Assembly: GCF_902806685.2 (NCBI RefSeq)
Contig: NC_048555.1
Coordinates: 5,704,001-5,768,000 of the forward strand
DNA from: Maniola hyperantus
Taxonomy: Eukaryota; Arthropoda; Insecta; Lepidoptera; Nymphalidae
Length of the DNA stretch: 64,000 nt
Reading direction: 5' to 3'
Below, one piece after another: positions 58,625 to 64,000 of the stretch; the stretch's first letter is position 1, and every line of letters begins with the position of its first letter. Made by a program: the position numbers and the translations under genes. The notes under the pieces were generated by a model that was not told the origin of the DNA, made no database searches, and worked only from the letters and a program-made list of their open reading frames with translations.

Positions 58625-58855
58625 TCTAGATGATGCCCGCGACTTCATCCACATGGATTTAGGTTTTTAAAAAGCCCGTGGGAACTCTTTGATTTTACGG
58701 GATTAAATGTAGTCTATGTCCTACCCCGGAATGCAAGCTATTTCTGTACCAAATTTCATCAAAATCTGTTGAATGGATTGACAGTGAAAAGCTAGCAGAC
58801 AGACAAGACAGACAGACACACTTTCGCATTATAATATTAGTATAGTATGGATTAA
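58625..58855 (+). mobile_element. CTAG-type lepidopteran repeat (family A), full-length
   Basis: Starts CTAGATGATGCCCGCGACTT and ends CACTTTCGCATTATAATATT. This family is extremely common in Lepidoptera and resembles non-autonomous Helitron-like elements by its CTAG end and lack of target duplication; that class is from memory. Other copies: 341-617, 8226-8440 (minus), 25799-26005, 31889-32399 (split), 32410-32600, 37010-37206 (minus), 53053-53278 (minus), 54140-54293 (minus), 59715-59905, 62306-62460. Confidence 0.75.
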
Positions 58856-59139
58856 GGTGAATTTTTATTTAAATTCAAATTCTTTGTTTCATTACAGCAG
58901 TGGATCAAAAATATGCTCTTGGTAACCGGTTTAAAGATACGTGGTATCCAAAACTTCTTGGAAGTTAAATATTGACTTTCCTCAGCGGACATAGCGGGTA
59001 AACCAGTTAATGCATAGATATGTAGAGTGATATCAGGGTTGTCGATTCCGCATGCAGTTCATATTACAGTTAATCTACGGTAAAAAGAAGTCTGGATGAA
59101 AGTGGTGGAAAAAGTTGACAAAAGAAATACAATCAATTG

Positions 59140-59450
59140 TATACCACACGACAGGATGAGATGGTAATCGGAGTATGAGGCGGGGGGACGCCCCGCACAC
59201 TGAGTTTGTTGTGGGCTCTTCTCAGACCTGGGCGCGTTTGGAACCCTCGTAGCTTTAGTTTGCGTAATAATTATCACCTCTATATCTTAGAAATCCAACA
59301 TCTGACCATGAAAAAGAGTTATTAATTACCTATTTTTAATAAATCATTTGACTTGACCCGTAGGTACGCAGCCGCGCTAGCCCGGTGCAGGACAGCGCAG
59401 GTGCGCGATTGCCATCTCGACCTGTCGCGTACTATACCACACTTCGTACT
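59140..59450. mobile_element. M10 copy with internal insertion
   Basis: Left end near 59148 (ACGACAGGATGAGATGG) and right end near 59410-59450 (GATTGCCATCTCGACCTGTC) flank about 150 unrelated AT-rich bases after the GC-rich arm. Confidence 0.6.
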
Positions 59451-60227
59451 ACCAAATAAGTCGATAAATCCCCTTACTGCGCAGGAACAAGATCAGATTT
59501 TTTTGCACGACGCCAACATTATGTTTTATTAGTGTTAACTGTGATTAGTCAAAAAAATGATTTATTTCTTAATTTTTGGATACAGATTTTAGTGCAAAGA
59601 CATATAAGTTACTTACTCTTCTCGTATATTATATTATGACCACTAAGAACAAATAGATAGATAAATCACCCACTGCGCTGTAACAACGTTAGAACTTCTA
59701 CGTTAGACTTCATTCGCGTGCATATAGGTTTTTGAAAATCCTGTGGGAAATCTTTGATTTTCCGGGATAAAAAGTAGCCTATGTCCTTCCCCGGGATGCA
59801 AGCTATCTCTGTACAAATTTCGTCAAGCTCGGTTGAACGGTTGGGCCGTGAAAGGCTAGCAGACAGACAGACAGATACACTTTGGCATTTATAATATTAG
59901 TAGTAGTAGTAGTAGTGGATTTGTGTTAAATGTGATTAGTCAAAAATGTTTTCTTTCATAACTTTCGGATACAGATTATAACGTAAAAGTAAAAACCCTG
60001 ATCGGCATACCTCCAGCTGATCGTGTCAATTCATTTTACTTGCTATTGAATCTGCCACGGATGCCGTGTGATATTGATTTCTAAAAAATATGTTTGCTCT
60101 ACATAAATCTATGTTGCATAACAAGTGTAGCATTTCTGTATTACGTACCTTTACATCAAAGCTTTTAAATATTACACTTTTGTAAAAAAAAAATTAAACA
60201 AAATTGACATTAGGTATATTATTACTA

Positions 60228-60425
60228 GCGACCCGCCCCAGCTTCGCAAGGGGAGCTTATTACAATTTTCGTAGGTATCTCTAATTTTTTGAAAATAAAA
60301 TATAGCCTATGTTATTCAGGAATAATGTAGCTTTCTACTGGTGAAAGAATTTTCAAAATCGGTTCAGTAGTTCCAGAGATTACTTCCTACAAACAAACTT
60401 ACAAACTTTACCTCTTTATAATATA
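60228..60425 (+). mobile_element. CTAG-type repeat family C (Src42A intron)
   Basis: Starts CTAGCGACCCGCCCCAGCTT and ends TACCTCTTTATAATATAA; the middle matches the 40693 copy closely. Confidence 0.65.
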
Positions 60426-61042
60426 AGTAAAGAAAGATAGATCTTTTATATGAAAGAGGAAACTTACTGACTAACATATCAATTTTATTGTCGGTCAACT
60501 TAAACCACTGCAGGTCTGGATAGTTGAGATTTAGCATGAAAAGATTTTCTCTATACATAGAATCTTTTGAGATATTCCAACTATAAAAAAACATAAATCT
60601 ACGCAGACGAAGTCGCTAAAGGGCTAGTATTATAAATTCCAAGAAATGGACTAACGGAGAATGCCTACACATCAAAAGTTGCTGTTTAATAGACTTCAAT
60701 AATTTTATTGCAAGCGGGTTTATGTTTTTCATCTTCTTCTAATTATAAATTATAAAAGAAGAAACTGACTGACATGACATACGGCTCAAACAGCTCAGCC
60801 TAGAAACTTGAAAATATGCCTGTAGCTTTTCTTTACGATCTGTTTTTTGATTTTTTGTAAGAAAGGTCTATTAGAAATTCCATACGAGCGAAGCCAGGGC
60901 GGGCGCCGGGCGGGCGGTTCGTTAGTAAGAAGTAAGTATAAGATAGGTTATTAAATTATATACCTTAAAAACACAGGTAGGTATCAACCAAAGCGGAGAT
61001 GGTCGGAGATGTAGGTACTTAACTTATCTATCAGATTATAGA

Positions 61043-61258
61043 CTAGCTTATGCTCGCGACTTCGTCCGTGTGGACTACACAAATTTCAAGCCTCTATTTC
61101 ACCCCCCTAAGGGTTGAATTTTCAAAAATCCTTACTTAGCGGATGTCTACGTCATAATAGCTATCTGCATGCCAACTTTCAGCCCGATCCGTCCAGTAGT
61201 TTGAGCTGTGCGTTGATAGATCAGTCAGTCAGTCACCTTTTCCTTTTATATATTTAGA
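61043..61258 (+). mobile_element. CTAG-type repeat family B (Src42A intron)
   Basis: CTAGCTTATGCTCGCGACTT to CCTTTTATATATTTAGA; nearly intact and close to the copy at 30717. Confidence 0.7.
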
Positions 61259-61984
61259 TGACGTGATAATCCGTCTAACCTATTTTTAATCTGATTTATG
61301 TGTATACCATATCTCCACCCAACTCCACTTTGGTGGATACCGGACCTAAAGGCTTGGACCCACAAAGCGCGACGGCAAGACGTCACATTGTTATGTCATA
61401 ATGTGTGTGTGTCAAAAAATCTTACGTCGTTCGAGGGCTTTGTCCTACAACGGGATGTAATAAAGTAAAGCTTATTTATCAACAGAGGAAACAAAAAGGA
61501 TTAAAGATCTGTTAAACAAAGTTCTTAAATTTTTTTTCGTCAAATGTTTTGAGATTATAAAATAAGGGGTTTGAATAATAGTATGGAGCCTGGCCTACCT
61601 ACAGGCCCGCCATTTCCTTTTTGGAGTCATCAGTACAACAGTCTAGCTATCAGTAAAACTTTGATAGTTTATAACATTGCCTTGTTTTATCATGAAAATG
61701 CTTTAGTACAGAAAGTTGCATCTATTCCAATAGTTTCTAAGGACATAGTTGTGCTTATTTTCATCCGTATAATTCGCATTGCATTACTAAACACAAGGAT
61801 GTTGCAATCGCGAGCCGCGTTGAAACCGCAAACGGGGTTGGGAAATGTGAATCTGAATAAACACGAGCAACTATCAAATTTTATTGCCCTGCAATGTACT
61901 TACATTGCCTGCTGAAAATAGAGGTTCGCGAAATCGCTGTCAGAGGTCACTCCTATTTAAGTATTTTATGTCGTTATCAAGTAT

Positions 61985-62150
61985 ACAAACACACGACAGG
62001 TTGAGAGTGCAATCGGGGTATGAGGCGGGGGGACGCCCGCACACCCTCACGTCACCCACGCTCGCTCTCACCGGGCTAGCGCGGGGGATGTGCGGGTGTG
62101 CGGGGCGTTCCCTCCCCGATTGCCATCTCGACCTATCGCCGACTATAAGT
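61985..62150. mobile_element. GC-rich palindromic MITE family M10
   Basis: Left end ACGACAGGTTGAGA..GCAATCGGGGTATGAGGCGG; right end CCCCGATTGCCATCTCGACC. Relatives are at 58553-58622 (deleted to little more than the ends) and 59140-59450 (large insertion between the ends). GC content is far above that of its surroundings. Confidence 0.7.
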
Positions 62151-63289
62151 AGGTCTATCTATTAGAAACACACTACATAGTCTACTGATAGTTTTACACT
62201 TACGCTTAAAAAATTTGGAGGTGAAGAAGATTCAGAATAATTTTACAGTCTTGGGAAACTGGAAGAAATCTCTGTTAGAGATAAGCTGTTCGTCCTTATT
62301 ACCTACTAGCTGATGCCCGCGACTTCGCCCGCGTGGATTTAGGATTTAAAAATCCCGTGGGCACTGTTTGATTTTCCAGTATAAAAAGAACCCTGTTACT
62401 CTCCGTCCTTTCAACTATTTCTATGCCAAAAATCATGTTGATTACATATTAGTATAGATATTATAGACTATGTAAAATGTAACTATAATTTTTGGAACAT
62501 AAGTATTAAAAAGTAAAAGAAATAATTCCTAGAGTTAATATGAGTTTTGTGTCGTCAAAAACTAACTTAAACGATACGTCAGAAATAGCAATTTTAATGT
62601 CATAGGCCCTTAGCGATAAAAGTTTATACACTGCCTAATATATGCATGGTCAAATGATTTTTCAAAAATGTGTATGCTAGCCATGTATAAGCTCTAAGCA
62701 GTGTTTTTTTCAGTATAAGGCTGATTTATTAAGTCCGGATATATTATCCTAAGAATATGGCTATTATTTCCCCTTCGTACTTTAGAGATTAACAATCAGT
62801 GCAGATTAATTCACGTGTTTCCCATAAATCTTTTATGACAAATTGTTGAATTACCATGAATATTTAAAGTTCAAATACATTCCTATAGGTTGTAAAGTCA
62901 AGGGTACGTCAAGTCTTTAATAGAAACATATATTGACATTCAATATACTGTATTACCATAACACTGCGTCATATAAAACAGCGCGTTATCGCATAACTAT
63001 GTCGATATTTGCATATTAGCTCCATCCATCAAACGACATTCTTCATAACTCCTTAGAAGCTTTACTTTTAGTTAATATTTAATCATGTATATGGAGCAAA
63101 ACGTAAACACGAGAAAGTGAATATAATTTGCATAATAATTAAAAAACCATTACAACTTACAATTATTATTACAAGTTCAGTGAGTACCTGCACGAGGTCG
63201 TACCTACTACCACCTACTACTATTATGTTGAAAACGAGTATTCCCGCTTGTTATTCTTGTGCAATTTTTAATATTTCATGTTTCATATT

Positions 63290-63550
63290 CACCTAAATAA
63301 TGCCTGCGACTTTATCGGCGTGGATTTAGGTTTTTTTAAAATCAAAAGGCATCTTCGATTTTCCGGGAATGTAACCACAAATTCACGGTTTTCGGATGTT
63401 TACCCTTATGTGTGCTAAAATTTCATGATTCTAAGTCAACGGAAAGTACCCTATAGGTTTCTTGACAGACATACATACAGACGGACAGACAACAAAGTGA
63501 TCGTATCAAAGGGTTCCGTTTTTCCTTTTGAGGTACGGAACCCTAAAAAG
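63290..63550 (+). mobile_element. Lepidopteran repeat ending GGGTTCCGT
   Basis: Contains AATGCCTGCGACTTTATC near its start and GAGGTACGGAACCCTAAAAA at its end. Fragments with the same GGTATGGAACCCTAAAAA end are at about 11810-11990, where CCAAGTGCGAGTCAGACTCG is also present, and at 23038-23110. Confidence 0.55.
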
Positions 63551-64000
63551 GTTAAAAATTCATGTTAAGTAATAAGTTTAAACATCTTAATTTATAAGCG
63601 CGACGCGTTAAACCTAAAAATATAACACGGAGCAACTCATTCTATTACTATAATTATTTTATTAATGGTGCAGCCGGGGCCCGCATGCTAGTGCGATTAA
63701 AAATAAACTAGATAGGTCACTTTTTGTATCGGCAGACGACAATATTGAAGCAATCTTGCTCATTCAAAAAATACGTCACTTGCTTTGTTTAATCACATGA
63801 CAATATTAAAAATTCAAGACAGTTAAAATGTATATAATAATATATGCTTTGATTATAATAAGCATAACCTTTCGTTGGTCATTGATCTACTTTTAAATAT
63901 AAAAATATAATTTATTTGCTTCCATTATAATAAGGATAACCTTTCGTTGGTTATTGATGCAGTTTTGAACATAAATTGAGCGATAAGAACAAAAAATATA

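Larger units (their letters stand above)
54863..64000 (-). other. Src42A: Src42A intron upstream of the first kinase exon (incomplete)
   Basis: No further exon matching SH2 or SH3 sequence was found on the minus strand to the window edge, so this intron exceeds 9.1 kb. It contains repeat copies described separately (57284-57485, 58424-58563, 58553-58622, 58625-58855, 59140-59450, 59715-59905, 60228-60425, 61043-61258, 61985-62150, 62306-62460, 63290-63550) and a small GC-rich island at 55518-55580. The rest is unique AT-rich sequence in which I see no feature. Confidence 0.6.

Overview
The window is from an insect nuclear genome, almost certainly a moth or butterfly. The DNA is AT-rich, the genes are split by many short GT-AG introns, and the introns and spacers are full of repeat families that I recognise as widespread in Lepidoptera: elements carrying GCCCGCGACTTCGTCCGCG, tRNA-derived SINEs, small palindromic MITEs, and LINE 3' fragments. 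No bacterial, plasmid or CRISPR feature is visible.

Three protein-coding genes were assembled exon by exon with matching splice phases. (1) 1-27,635, minus strand: MDN1 (midasin/Rea1), the giant six-AAA ATPase that strips assembly factors from pre-60S ribosomes. 33 exons (about 4,981 codons) lie in the window: the start codon, all six AAA modules, the long linker and most of the acidic D/E-rich tail. The C-terminal MIDAS domain lies beyond the left edge. (2) 29,666-39,918, plus strand: the insect counterpart of FIRRM (human C1orf112), the partner of FIGNL1 that removes RAD51 from DNA. The model has 12 exons and about 877 residues; the first two exons are less certain. (3) 49,422-54,862, minus strand: the last four kinase-domain exons of Src42A, a Src-family tyrosine kinase. 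Its SH3 and SH2 exons lie beyond the right edge.

MDN1 and FIRRM are divergent, with 2.03 kb between start codons. That spacer holds three exact TATCGATA sites (DRE, the DREF/BEAF-32 motif of Drosophila proliferation genes). FIRRM and Src42A converge; the gap 39,919-42,754 is mostly transposon debris. A repeat-poor stretch of about 6 kb (42,755-48,792) is best read as a long Src42A 3' UTR.

The most interesting signal is at the Src42A stop codon. The frame continues past the TGA for 15 codons to a consensus GTGAGT donor. It resumes in the same phase in a downstream 80-codon exon, and both pieces are strikingly histidine-rich. This looks like a programmed stop-codon readthrough extension, about 95 residues added behind the regulatory tail tyrosine. 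Other points of note are the DRE cluster, a possible G-quadruplex patch in the putative Src42A 3' UTR, a MITE abutting a FIRRM splice donor, and several nested transposons that give a relative insertion history.
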